Assembly: GCF_000981805.1 (NCBI RefSeq)
Contig: NZ_CP011132.1
Span: forward strand, 2,418,001 to 2,482,000
Direction: 5' to 3'
Length of the DNA: 64,000 nt
From: Citrobacter amalonaticus Y19
GTDB lineage: Bacteria; Pseudomonadota; Gammaproteobacteria; Enterobacterales; Enterobacteriaceae
The notes beneath the pieces are model-generated. The model did not search any database, was not told the DNA's origin, and was given only the letters and a program-made list of their open reading frames with translations. Each line of letters starts with the position of its first letter. Within the stretch, counting starts at the first letter, position 1. Positions 7,413 to 15,973 of this stretch are shown here, piece after piece. Made by a program: the position numbers and the translations under genes.

Positions 7413-9277
7413 TCGATGAATCGGCCATTTCGGCGGCCACGCGGGCGCAGCAGGCAGAAGACCATCATGTTGGTAACTGTGGACGGGTCTGGCATGTTGC
7501 TTTCTTTTTTGACGGCGTTGGACGCAATATTGATCAGGATGCGCCGGATCACCGCCTGAGCAATATCGCCCGTCTGTTCCGGGCATACCCGGATAAAGAT
7601 AAAAACACATCTACAGTTTGTTTTAATGCTTTTTATTTCTCAGGAATGGGCACGCCTTATCATGATGATGCTGCTGAGAAAATTTATTCAGTAATGGATA
7701 TCAGCCTGGGTAACCTTCTGGAGGATGTCAAAAAACTGCCAAAAGATACCGTATCGGATGCGGGAATGGATATTGCCAGAGGGAAAAAGTGGACGGATGT
7801 TTTGGGCAATGCCCTTGAATATCTCAATAATCCGCTGGAGTGGGCCAGGGGGGTGGGCAAGATGGCGCTTAGCGCGCTGGGGAAAGCCGGCATTGAATCC
7901 ACGCCCTGGCTGCGGGATAACGAAGTCATGAGCGCCCATTTTATGACCGGCGAGCCTACCCGCCTTACAGCCGCGAAGCGACAGTTTAAGAAGTTTTATA
8001 AGGAAAATACGAAAGACAGCAATGTAACAATCAAAACCATTTCAGTTTCACTCTATGGTTTTGATCTGGGGGCCACGCTGGCGCGTAAATTTCTGGATCA
8101 ATTTCTTAAGGAGATCTGCCAGAAGAATAAAGCGGGAAAATACCAGTATAAAAATGTGCCGGTTGACATCGTTTTTACCGGTCTTTTTGATTGCTCGCGC
8201 CATTCGCCTGCCAGCAGTAACAATGGACTGGACTATTTTTTTATGTGGCTGGGGATGCCCGGGAAAATGATCGGTTTGGTACTGGGCGATAAAGCTATCG
8301 ATCAGGATTCACCGTTGCCGGATGCGGTGTGTAAAGCGCTGCATCTGGCGGCGGCTCATGAACGGCGTCCCTGGCGTGGTTTGTATCTGTTGGGCAATAC
8401 GGCTGCAAAAAAAGCGGAAAGACATCAGGAGTTGCTGCTGCCTGGCTGTAGTGAAGATATCGGCGGAGGCCTGAAGCCAGACGAACAGAAGCCCAGCGCA
8501 GAGCTATGCCGGGTGGCGTTATACAATATGTACCACGCCGCGTGTCAGGCTGGCGTGCCGTTTCCTGATTTTGAAGATTTGCCGGTATTGTCAAAAACTA
8601 TTGCCAGCTATTTTCTAATGAATGATGCCGTGCAGGGAATGCCGGTCACGGATTGGGTTAGCCGTTATCAAAAAGAGGTGAAGGAAAACACGTTCAGCGA
8701 TACCGCACAGGAAAAACATCTGGATAATTACTTTCTCTGGCTGGGCGAACAGTACTACATGTACCAGTATGAGCGGGAGCGGCTGGATAAAGAATTGTCG
8801 CTGGCTCAGCGTGAACAGATCAGTGGCTACGGCCCGCTTGCCGGAACAGGGATTAATCCCAATACAAAAGCGGATGCGATAAAAGCGCAAATTTCCGAAC
8901 TGGATTCACTCTGGGGCTGGCTGGATGAGGTAAAGCGTGTGGCGGTTGGTTTGCACAATGATTTCAGGGTAAGTCCGCGACCGAATGACCGGCGAATGGA
9001 ACTACAGGAGGTGGCTTACAATGCGGCGGTTAATCGGGCAGAAACGTTTCTTACGTTTGCGCATGCCGCATATCATGACGAAAATATGCCGATGTCGTCG
9101 TCTTCTACGGCAAATACCCTGTATTCCTATTTTGTGCATGATATACAGAAAGTTGATTATGCTTCTTCTGTCTCCGAGGATTTTTTCCTCCGTCGCTCGG
9201 CGGAGCTGCCAGATGTGGATTCTGAATCATCGAACAATAAAAACGATGGCAAGAAACACAGCCGCAGGGATGATTGA
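7409..9277 (+). CDS. Tle1-like (DUF2235) T6SS effector with altered catalytic motif
   Basis: Protein of 622 residues related to the DUF2235 alpha/beta-hydrolase region of Tle1 phospholipase effectors. Family landmarks: the N-terminal FFFDGVGRN (usually FFDGTGN), LYGFDLGATLARKFLD at the nucleophile elbow, the VFTGLFDC strand, HERRPWRG and SEDIGGG. In typical Tle1 proteins the elbow reads G-x-S-x-G and the later motif has His before DxGGG. Here the elbow Ser position is Asp219 and the His position is Ser348, while the Asp (350) and GGG are kept. It may be inactive, use other residues, or belong to a divergent subfamily. It lies in an operon after vgrG1, the adaptor and the DUF3304 gene, so T6SS export is likely. 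Confidence 0.75.
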   Translation: MIDESAISAATRAQQAEDHHVGNCGRVWHVAFFFDGVGRNIDQDAPDHRLSNIARLFRAYPDKDKNTSTVCFNAFYFSGMGTPYHDDAAEKIYSVMDISLGNLLEDVKKLPKDTVSDAGMDIARGKKWTDVLGNALEYLNNPLEWARGVGKMALSALGKAGIESTPWLRDNEVMSAHFMTGEPTRLTAAKRQFKKFYKENTKDSNVTIKTISVSLYGFDLGATLARKFLDQFLKEICQKNKAGKYQYKNVPVDIVFTGLFDCSRHSPASSNNGLDYFFMWLGMPGKMIGLVLGDKAIDQDSPLPDAVCKALHLAAAHERRPWRGLYLLGNTAAKKAERHQELLLPGCSEDIGGGLKPDEQKPSAELCRVALYNMYHAACQAGVPFPDFEDLPVLSKTIASYFLMNDAVQGMPVTDWVSRYQKEVKENTFSDTAQEKHLDNYFLWLGEQYYMYQYERERLDKELSLAQREQISGYGPLAGTGINPNTKADAIKAQISELDSLWGWLDEVKRVAVGLHNDFRVSPRPNDRRMELQEVAYNAAVNRAETFLTFAHAAYHDENMPMSSSSTANTLYSYFVHDIQKVDYASSVSEDFFLRRSAELPDVDSESSNNKNDGKKHSRRDD

Positions 9278-9292
9278 AGGTTCTGAAATATA

Positions 9293-9343
9293 CGGAGAAC
9301 AACATTGCGGATCACTTTACGCGACCCGCAATGTTGTTCTCCG
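9293..9343. terminator. Perfect 18-bp inverted repeat downstream of the Tle1-like gene
   Basis: Arms 9293-9310 and 9326-9343 are exact inverted copies of 18 bases around a 15-base spacer, starting 15 bases after the Tle1-like stop. No T-run follows immediately; a run of seven T lies 18 bases further on (9361-9368). It could be a transcription terminator or mRNA-stabilising hairpin for the vgrG1 operon, or a mobile-element-derived palindrome. Confidence 0.6.
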
Positions 9344-9385
9344 GAGTGATATCAGGAACGCTTTTTTTGAGCCTGTACACGAGAT

Positions 9386-9882
9386 TGTGTAATTGCCTGA
9401 TTTTGATATGTTCAATCCAACATCAAATGAAGGTTAATTTGTGGATGAAAAACAGTTGCAGGCTCTGGCCAATGAACTGGCCAAAAAATCTCAAAACCCC
9501 TGAAGATCTCAGCCAGTTCGATCGCCTGCTGAAGAAAATCAGCGTTGAGGCTGCTCTCAACGCTGAAATGACTCACTATCTCGGCTATGAGAAAAATCAG
9601 CCCAAATCCGGCACGAATTCCCGCAACGGTTACTCCGCCAAAACCGTTATCTACATCACAAACGCCATCGAGTCGCTGAACAGAGTGATCCGTGCGGCTG
9701 TCAAAAAGCGCAAAGTGTTCCCGACGGATGACCCGGTACGTAAAGTGGTCTATCTGGCAATACAGGCAGCATCGAAAAAATGGAGTATGCTGATCCAGAA
9801 CTGGCGGCAGGCGATGAGTCGTTTTATTATCGAGTTCGGTGACCGCCTGAGCGATCTCCTTTAGCACGGTGGCAGTTACACA
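9386..9882 (+). mobile_element. Internally deleted IS256-family element with both ends
   Basis: The transposase remnant is flanked by imperfect terminal inverted repeats TGTGTAATTGCC (9386-9397) and the complement of GGCAGTTACACA (9871-9882), matching at 11 of 12 positions. The whole unit is about 500 bases, far shorter than a full IS256-family element (about 1.3 kb), so most of the interior is gone while the ends survive. I could not identify a target-site duplication with confidence. Confidence 0.7.
9441..9864 (+). pseudogene. IS256-family transposase remnant (frameshift plus internal deletion)
   Basis: The GTG at 9441 opens the normal N-terminus (MDEKQLQALANELAK) but that frame stops within about 20 codons. 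The continuation, KTPEDLSQFDRLLKKIS through NGYSAKTV, is in another frame. It then jumps directly to the C-terminal segment ITNAIESLNRVIRAAVKKRK ... SRFIIEFGDRLSDLL. Roughly 250 central residues, including the DDE catalytic core, are missing. The gene cannot make a working transposase. From 9883 to 10089, up to vgrG copy 2, I see no gene. Confidence 0.85.
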
Positions 9883-10089
9883 GAATTATTTACAGGCTCT
9901 CCCCTCTTTAGCTTTAACTGATTTCCCCCTTTCCTTGCACTCTCTCCTGGTGAAAATCGCATCATAACGATGCTTCATATCCTTTCTAAACGTTTTCCTA
10001 TTTTTCAGTTAAACCAGGTTATCTCTCTCCGCATCCATCCTGAGCAGGCGTATGGTACTTTTCGGATGATATGTCACGGAGATAACTTC

Positions 10090-12210
10090 ATGTCACTGCA
10101 GGGACTGCGTTTTACGCTGGAAGTTGACGGACTGATGGAAATGGCCACCGCGGTGGTGGGCTTTCGTCTGGCTCAGCATTACTCAGCCCCCTTTCTGCTT
10201 AAGGTGGATATCGCCAGCGGCCTTCCTGACCTGGTGGCGACCGACTTTCTCGAAAAAAATGCCGTACTGACCATCTGGCAGGGCTCCGTGGCACAGCGTT
10301 ACGTCAGCGGTATCATCAGTGAAGTCACCCCCGGTGAAAATAACCACTGGCAGATGCGCTACCACCTCACCATTGTCCCTCCCCTCTGGCGCGGTGCCCT
10401 GCGGCAGAACTTCCGCATCTTCCAGCAGCAGGATATCCGGACTATCTCCTCCACCCTGCTCACTGAAAACGGCATCACTGAATGGACCCCGGTGTTTTAT
10501 GAGCCGCATCCGGCACGCGAGTTCTGCGTCCAGTACGGTGAAACCGACCTCGCGTTCCTGACGCGCCTGTGGTCAGAGGAAGGTATCTTCTTTTTTGACT
10601 GGCACCCGCAGGAAGGGCCGGAGCAAAAACTCGTGCTGTGCGACGATGTCGCCGGGGTGCCGCGTTCGGGAGAGATGCCGTTTAACCCGAACACCACAAC
10701 AGAGGTCTCCACAGAATGCATCAGCCAGTTCCGCTATCAGGCGCAGATACGACCGTCTTCCGTCGAGACTCAGGACTACACCTTCAAAACACCGGGCTGG
10801 CCGGGCTATTACAACCGCGACGGCGAAAACCTGAACGGTCAGCTCACGCAGTATGAAATCTTCGATTATCCGGGACGTTTCAAGGATGAGCAGCACGGGC
10901 AGGCTTTTGCCCGCTATCAGATGGACGGCTGGCGGCATAATGCAGAGACCGCGACAGGTTGCAGCAACTCCCCCCAGTTATGGCCGGGAAAACGTTTCAC
11001 CCTGACCGGGCATCCTTCTGACACGCTGAACCGGGAATGGCAGGTGGTGAACAGCGTCCTGACGGGTGAGCAACCGCAGGCGCTGCACGGCAGTCAGGGC
11101 AAAGGCACCACGCTGTCTAACCGGTTCAGCGTCATTCCGGCAGACAGAACCTGGCGCGTCCCTCCCCTGCCCAAATCCTGCGTGGATGGTCCCCAGAGCG
11201 CCATCGTCACCGGCCCGGCGGGCGAGGAAATCTTCTGCGACGAGCATGGCCGGGTGCGGGTACGTTTTCACTGGGACCGTTACTGTCCGGGAAACGAGGA
11301 CAGTTCGTGCTGGGTGCGGGTGTCGCAGGCATGGGCGGGAACCGGCTTCGGTAACCTGGCGATACCGCGCGTGGGCCAGGAGGTCATCGTGGACTTCCTC
11401 AACGGCGACCCGGACCAGCCGATAGTGATGGGCCGCACCTACCACCAGGATAACCGTTCACCGGGAAGTCTGCCGGGTACGAAGACGCAGATGACCATCC
11501 GGTCAAAAACCTACAAGGGCAGCGGGTTTAATGAACTGAAATTTGACGATGCGACCGGCAAGGAGCAGGTCTATATCCATGCACAGAAGAACATGGATAC
11601 GGAGGTGCTGAACAACCGCTCCACCGGTGTGAAAGTGGACCATACCGAAACCATCGGCAATAACCAGGCGATAACGGTGGGACATGACCAGACCAGTACG
11701 GTGGCCCATGACCGGAGCATCACGGTACGTCACGACCAGACGCTGAAGGTGACGAATGACCGGCGGGTGAACGTCAGCCACGATGACGGTCTGTACGTGG
11801 CGAATGACCGTAAGGTGACGGTGGACGGCAGACAGGAGCACAAAACCACCGGCGACCATATCAGCCTGGTGCAGGGCAAACACAGCCTTGAGGTGAAGGG
11901 CGACCTGGCGAGAAAAATTACGGGGGCGCTGGGGATAAAAGCACGGGATACCGTGGTACTGGAGAGCGGCGATAAAATCACTCTGAAAGTGGGCGCTTCA
12001 TTTGTGGTGATACACGCGGGAGGCGTGGATATCACCGGCCCCAGAATCAACCTTAACGGCGGGGGAAGTCCGGGGACGCCGGTAGGGACGCTGCAACCGG
12101 CGGTGCTGAAAGCGCTGATGGATGAGGATAATGGTAGTTCTGGAACCGAAAGTACGGAGCCACCACGAAAAAGCGTCCAGGACACCTTTAGTTCTCCTCC
12201 CCCCCCGTAA
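10090..12210 (+). CDS. vgrG: VgrG spike protein, copy 2
   Basis: Spike protein of 706 residues, collinear with the copy at 3752 at a constant offset of 6338 bases through residue 676, with long runs of identical DNA (for example about 4843-5200 against 11181-11538). Domains are as in copy 1: gp27-like, gp5/OB, beta-helix repeats, DUF2345-like end. The start is the ATG at 10090 with GGAG upstream; the frame is open to 9970 without similarity. The last 30 residues are unique and end in a run of four prolines (SSPPPP). There is no adaptor gene; the effector gene starts 53 bases downstream, so this tail may present that effector directly. Confidence 0.95.
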   Translation: MSLQGLRFTLEVDGLMEMATAVVGFRLAQHYSAPFLLKVDIASGLPDLVATDFLEKNAVLTIWQGSVAQRYVSGIISEVTPGENNHWQMRYHLTIVPPLWRGALRQNFRIFQQQDIRTISSTLLTENGITEWTPVFYEPHPAREFCVQYGETDLAFLTRLWSEEGIFFFDWHPQEGPEQKLVLCDDVAGVPRSGEMPFNPNTTTEVSTECISQFRYQAQIRPSSVETQDYTFKTPGWPGYYNRDGENLNGQLTQYEIFDYPGRFKDEQHGQAFARYQMDGWRHNAETATGCSNSPQLWPGKRFTLTGHPSDTLNREWQVVNSVLTGEQPQALHGSQGKGTTLSNRFSVIPADRTWRVPPLPKSCVDGPQSAIVTGPAGEEIFCDEHGRVRVRFHWDRYCPGNEDSSCWVRVSQAWAGTGFGNLAIPRVGQEVIVDFLNGDPDQPIVMGRTYHQDNRSPGSLPGTKTQMTIRSKTYKGSGFNELKFDDATGKEQVYIHAQKNMDTEVLNNRSTGVKVDHTETIGNNQAITVGHDQTSTVAHDRSITVRHDQTLKVTNDRRVNVSHDDGLYVANDRKVTVDGRQEHKTTGDHISLVQGKHSLEVKGDLARKITGALGIKARDTVVLESGDKITLKVGASFVVIHAGGVDITGPRINLNGGGSPGTPVGTLQPAVLKALMDEDNGSSGTESTEPPRKSVQDTFSSPPPP

Positions 12211-12263
12211 AGACATGGTACCGCCACAACGGCGCGGAAGATTTTCACGATAAAGGACTGAAC

Positions 12264-14624
12264 ATGAAAATAAGTTACCCCATCAGGGATACAGACGGAA
12301 AAGACTTCGCCACACTGGATGAGCTAATGCGTCTGGTTGACGGAGAAGCACACGGAACCTGGCTGCTGGGCGTTAACGGACTGTGGCACGGTGCTATACA
12401 TATCAGTGACGTCTCTAATCCTTTCTCCGCCCTGAACCCGGATGCTTCCAGTACCGGAGACCCGGTTCCCCTTCAGTTTATGGCCGACGGCACCATTGCA
12501 GCTTACCGGATTAACAATGATTACCTGACCGCACCTTACAACGGGCAGTCGCTCCGCTACAGCAGCACGTTTATCCTGGTGAAATCGCAGTGTCAGCCTG
12601 ACCCGCAAAAAGAAAAAAGCTGGCTGGAGTTTTACAGCCTGTATATGCATCTGGCTCCGGTAAAAGATTACCCCCTTTCCCCCTGTTATAAAATCAAAGC
12701 CGGACACAGCGGCATCGGGCTGCGCAAATATGTCAACGGGCAAAATGGTCTTCCCGACGGTCAGGAAAGCGGGGATCCTGTCACGTATCAGGCACCGCCG
12801 ATAACCAGCAAAAGCCTTAACGCGGGAGATCGTTTTGTCTCATCACGCACCGGACGTTTTTATGTGACGAAAAACCATCAGACGACCCTGATGACGTTCG
12901 GGCTGGTTCATCTGCTTAAAGAGGACTCGGTGGAAAATGACCCGTACTGGGTCACGCTGGACCTGGCACTGGTGGAATCTGATGGCGATATACAGGCTCT
13001 GATGCCCGTGTGGATGCAGAAGGCGAAAGCAAAAGGCGTTTTTGATTCAGTGGTTCCGGGGGGCGAAACGGAGGAATGGAAGGTCAGCGCCGGAACACCG
13101 GTCGGATTTATGGGGTGCATGGAATCTCCCGGTGAGGGAAGCGGTCAGGTCGACCGTGAATGGTTTGTCCATCTTGAGGTACTGAGCGCCGACCCGAATA
13201 TGCCGGTGTTTTTATCCAACCCGGAAGGGGTAAAAGGAGAACAACGGACCATTCTGGCGCCAAAAGGAAAAATGTTATACACCCGTCAGGCCTCACCGGA
13301 ATACCCGGCATTCACTGCCACTTCGGCCACGCTGAACGCCCGCTGTGTGCTTGCGCGGGAAACCACAACACCGGTCACCGATGAATCAGAACAGTGGTGG
13401 TATAACATCACAGGGAACGGCTGGTTACCACAGAGTGACGTTGAAGAGGTGAATCAGTACGATTTACTGAAACTGGGTTTTCAGCCGCTGGAGGAGAACA
13501 GCAGCGGCGATATGGTCTACAGCCCGTATGAAAGCTGGGTGCCGGAAGCGTTTGGCTCAATAAGCCGCTCAGCGGAACAGGGAGATGACTGGCTGTACGA
13601 ACAGGTGCCGCCCTTTTACCGGGAGCTGATGGCCGAAATGGACAGTGACGGGGACGGAAAAGTCACGGAAGAAGAAATCCGGCAGGCACTGGTGGTGCGT
13701 GACCCGCTGGTAAGGGATGTGGTAAACCGGCTGACAGTGAAACATCACAGCGAGTGGTTCGGCGGTCGTTCGACGGGGCGGTGGGAAGGATTTTACGAAG
13801 ATATGGACCCGGAAGAAGTGAAATACTGCGAGAAATGGCAGGCGGACCTGGAGTGGATGAGTCAGGTACCGCCGTTTGATAAGGATGAGGCCGTGTGGCA
13901 TTTTCATCCGGTGGTGTTTTTGGATGTATTCAGGGAGATTGAAGAATTAATTAACGTTGAATATTTCCTTACAATATACACTGAAGAACATATGTCATTC
14001 GGACCTGTAACCTCTGCAAGACTATCTATAAAATCAAAAGAAAATTTAAAAAAACTATTAGAAAACATAAATATATATTTTAGGGACATTAAAGATTACA
14101 AACCCAACTTATACAAGCTTGCTTATATGCTTGCTACTGCAAGACATGAAAGTTATGATTTTACCGCTGGGGAATATTTTAGCGAAGGGGCTGAAATTGG
14201 GAGCGTTAGCTATTTCAATAAATATGATCCTGTGCTAGCCAACACTCAAAATAAAAGAGATAAAGCCATAGCCAATGGAAATACAAATCAAGGCGATGGT
14301 TATAAATATCGTGGCCGAGGATGCGTTCATCTGACATGGAAAATAAACTACCAGAAAGCATCAGACAAATTTGGAGATGATTTTGTAAATCAACCAGATC
14401 TGGCTGGTGATTTTCAATACGCAGTGCCAATTATGGTATGGGGAATGGAGGAAGGGGTTTTTACAGGAAATAAAATATCCTCGTACATCAATAATAGTGA
14501 AGTGCAATATAGAGATGCCAGAAAGGTTATTAACGGAAGCGACCAAAAAGAACTAATAGCTTCTTACGCCGAAAAATTTCAGCATATTTTAGAAAAAACA
14601 TCATCCGCTCCTAAGGATTTTTAA
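12264..14624 (+). CDS. T6SS effector: M23-like trunk, EF-hand loop, GH19/lysozyme-like tip
   Basis: Complete 786-residue cargo protein directly after vgrG2. Residues 1-553 form the trunk shared with the gene at 1-2264. Within it, IHISD (His46, Asp49), SLYMHLAP (His129) and WFVHLEV (His303) recall the metal-binding blocks of M23/LytM peptidases, though imperfectly. Residues about 345-410 look SH3-like, and DSDGDGKVTEEE (about 459-470) is a good EF-hand calcium loop. Residues 554-786 are AT-rich and resemble GH19 chitinase/lysozyme: ARHESYDF with candidate acid Glu629, then GDGYKYRGRGCVHLTWKINY. Predicted role is peptidoglycan cleavage in a rival's periplasm. The next gene begins one base after the stop and is the likely immunity gene. 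The M23 relation is tentative; the GH19 relation is firmer. Confidence 0.8.
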   Translation: MKISYPIRDTDGKDFATLDELMRLVDGEAHGTWLLGVNGLWHGAIHISDVSNPFSALNPDASSTGDPVPLQFMADGTIAAYRINNDYLTAPYNGQSLRYSSTFILVKSQCQPDPQKEKSWLEFYSLYMHLAPVKDYPLSPCYKIKAGHSGIGLRKYVNGQNGLPDGQESGDPVTYQAPPITSKSLNAGDRFVSSRTGRFYVTKNHQTTLMTFGLVHLLKEDSVENDPYWVTLDLALVESDGDIQALMPVWMQKAKAKGVFDSVVPGGETEEWKVSAGTPVGFMGCMESPGEGSGQVDREWFVHLEVLSADPNMPVFLSNPEGVKGEQRTILAPKGKMLYTRQASPEYPAFTATSATLNARCVLARETTTPVTDESEQWWYNITGNGWLPQSDVEEVNQYDLLKLGFQPLEENSSGDMVYSPYESWVPEAFGSISRSAEQGDDWLYEQVPPFYRELMAEMDSDGDGKVTEEEIRQALVVRDPLVRDVVNRLTVKHHSEWFGGRSTGRWEGFYEDMDPEEVKYCEKWQADLEWMSQVPPFDKDEAVWHFHPVVFLDVFREIEELINVEYFLTIYTEEHMSFGPVTSARLSIKSKENLKKLLENINIYFRDIKDYKPNLYKLAYMLATARHESYDFTAGEYFSEGAEIGSVSYFNKYDPVLANTQNKRDKAIANGNTNQGDGYKYRGRGCVHLTWKINYQKASDKFGDDFVNQPDLAGDFQYAVPIMVWGMEEGVFTGNKISSYINNSEVQYRDARKVINGSDQKELIASYAEKFQHILEKTSSAPKDF

Positions 14625-14625
14625 C

Positions 14626-15549
14626 ATGATAAGATATTCATTCATACTCTCAATTATGTTCTCCTTCACTTTCTCCACTTATGGTAATGGCATTATTTAT
14701 GGTTATGATGATGTCAATAATGAAATATACGCTAAAATTGGTGGTGACATAAAAAAAATGAAATTCGAGACTAATTACACAAATAACCCCTCCTATTCCT
14801 TTGATTTTTTTTCAGATGTACCAGCAATTGTTACAGATGGACGATCGTTACATGATTTTACTTCTTACGCAACACTTATTTACAGAAATGAAAAATTCTA
14901 TATTGATTGCTTCTATTATAATATTAAAAGTAAACAAAATGGCATATTAGCTAAAGAAGGTAAGTGTGGATTAAATTACCCAGCACCTCAAAATTATGCT
15001 GAGTATATAGAAATGGAAATAACCAGCATTGAAACAAACATGGACTCACTGGACACGTCATTAGTCATTAATGGAAAAATGAAATATCTCCCCGTAATAA
15101 TTCGTCACAATGCAGATGGGTTATTTTATAAGCTATATGATACTAAACAATCATTTTTAAATGACAACTACGCTATTTTGCACATGAAAAAAAATGGTGA
15201 CTGCGACGTATATAATGATAGTCCATGGGTGGTAGGCAATAATACAACATCATCGCAATTTGACATCATGACTGAAAAATATAAAGATGGGAAAATTATC
15301 TTAACCAAAGCATCACCGAAAAGTTCAGATATCAACATGTGTCTTTTATACCCCGCAATCAGTGTTAAATCAGAAAAGTCATTTTTTTATGATGAATCAT
15401 TCAAAATGAAAAAATCATATTTAATTAAAGGTGATAAAATTAATTTGCATTCAATTAGTAGCAATGGTAAATGGTGTAGAGTTGACTATATTAACAGCAA
15501 AAATAAAATCATTAATGGAAATGTACCATGCGTCGACTTAACTATATGA
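14626..15549 (+). CDS. Putative periplasmic immunity protein for the effector at 12264
   Basis: Exported protein of 307 residues with an N-terminal signal (hydrophobic FILSIMFSFTFS, cleavage near TYGNG) and a very AT-rich coding sequence, unlike the GC-rich effector trunk. Its C-terminal 55 residues carry KKSYLIKGDKINLHSIS and look SH3-like, paralleling the end of the other immunity candidate at 2264, whereas the N-terminal parts share little. It starts just after the effector stop, so the pair is co-transcribed. An immunity role is inferred from position, export and parallel organisation. I recognise no named family. Confidence 0.6.
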   Translation: MIRYSFILSIMFSFTFSTYGNGIIYGYDDVNNEIYAKIGGDIKKMKFETNYTNNPSYSFDFFSDVPAIVTDGRSLHDFTSYATLIYRNEKFYIDCFYYNIKSKQNGILAKEGKCGLNYPAPQNYAEYIEMEITSIETNMDSLDTSLVINGKMKYLPVIIRHNADGLFYKLYDTKQSFLNDNYAILHMKKNGDCDVYNDSPWVVGNNTTSSQFDIMTEKYKDGKIILTKASPKSSDINMCLLYPAISVKSEKSFFYDESFKMKKSYLIKGDKINLHSISSNGKWCRVDYINSKNKIINGNVPCVDLTI

Positions 15550-15647
15550 ACATCACTGGTAATCAGCAAAAATAACACAGAGGCATATCATCACGACAAC
15601 ATCGATTAAATACAGTTGAAATATAAGGGAGTATATTTATTATATGG

Positions 15648-15760
15648 GTTTAAATCATTTATCCGCCCTGAACCCAGATGCGTCCGACTCCGGATAGCCG
15701 GTGTTTTTATTCAACCCGGAAGGAGTGAAAGGTGAAAAACGGACCGTTCTGGTGCCAAAA
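15648..15760 (+). pseudogene. Second effector scar (fused N-terminal and middle fragments)
   Basis: Bases 15648-15692 resemble the part of the effector gene encoding SNPFSALNPDASSTGDP. They are joined directly to bases resembling the later PVFLFNPEGVKGEKRTVL segment, so about 250 codons between them were lost. This remnant lies after immunity gene 2 in the same relative place as the scar at 3002. From 15550 to 15647 there is no gene. Confidence 0.7.
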
Positions 15761-15973
15761 AGGAAAACGAATGAGACGGTGAACCGCTCAGCGGTCAACA
15801 ATGTCACATTGAACTCCTGTCCAACGCGTTGCGCTGCCGCCTGCCGCCAGATTACCCTTTATTTCGTTGAAGTCATTCCTCTCCCGCAGCGAGAGAGGAA
15901 TGAGTGACATCAGGCAATCGTCACTTTGCTGTCGAGATAGACGTCCTGCACAGCGTTGATCAGTTTCACGCCG
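15697..15973 (+). repeat. Direct repeat, copy 2 (overlaps the true fbaB end)
   Basis: Counterpart of 3084-3362. It runs from the effector scar through a spacer and hairpin into the last 21 codons of intact fbaB. Differences from copy 1 are scattered substitutions and short indels near 15840-15875. The two copies bracket the 12.6-kb segment containing vgrG1 through immunity gene 2. Confidence 0.85.
15874..15902 (-). terminator. Hairpin at the 3' end of fbaB
   Basis: Arms CATTCCTCTC (15874-15883) and GAGAGGAATG (15893-15902) form a 10-bp stem with a 9-base loop, eight bases after the fbaB stop on the minus strand. No clear T-run follows in either direction, so it may act as an mRNA 3' stabiliser or factor-assisted terminator. 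A one-mismatch copy exists at about 3263-3292. Confidence 0.55.

Noticed and set aside
11730..12248. 172-codon minus-strand frame over the end of vgrG copy 2, with a similar one over copy 1
   Set aside because: The repeated vgrG DNA gives the same shadow frame twice; composition follows the vgrG repeats, not a protein.
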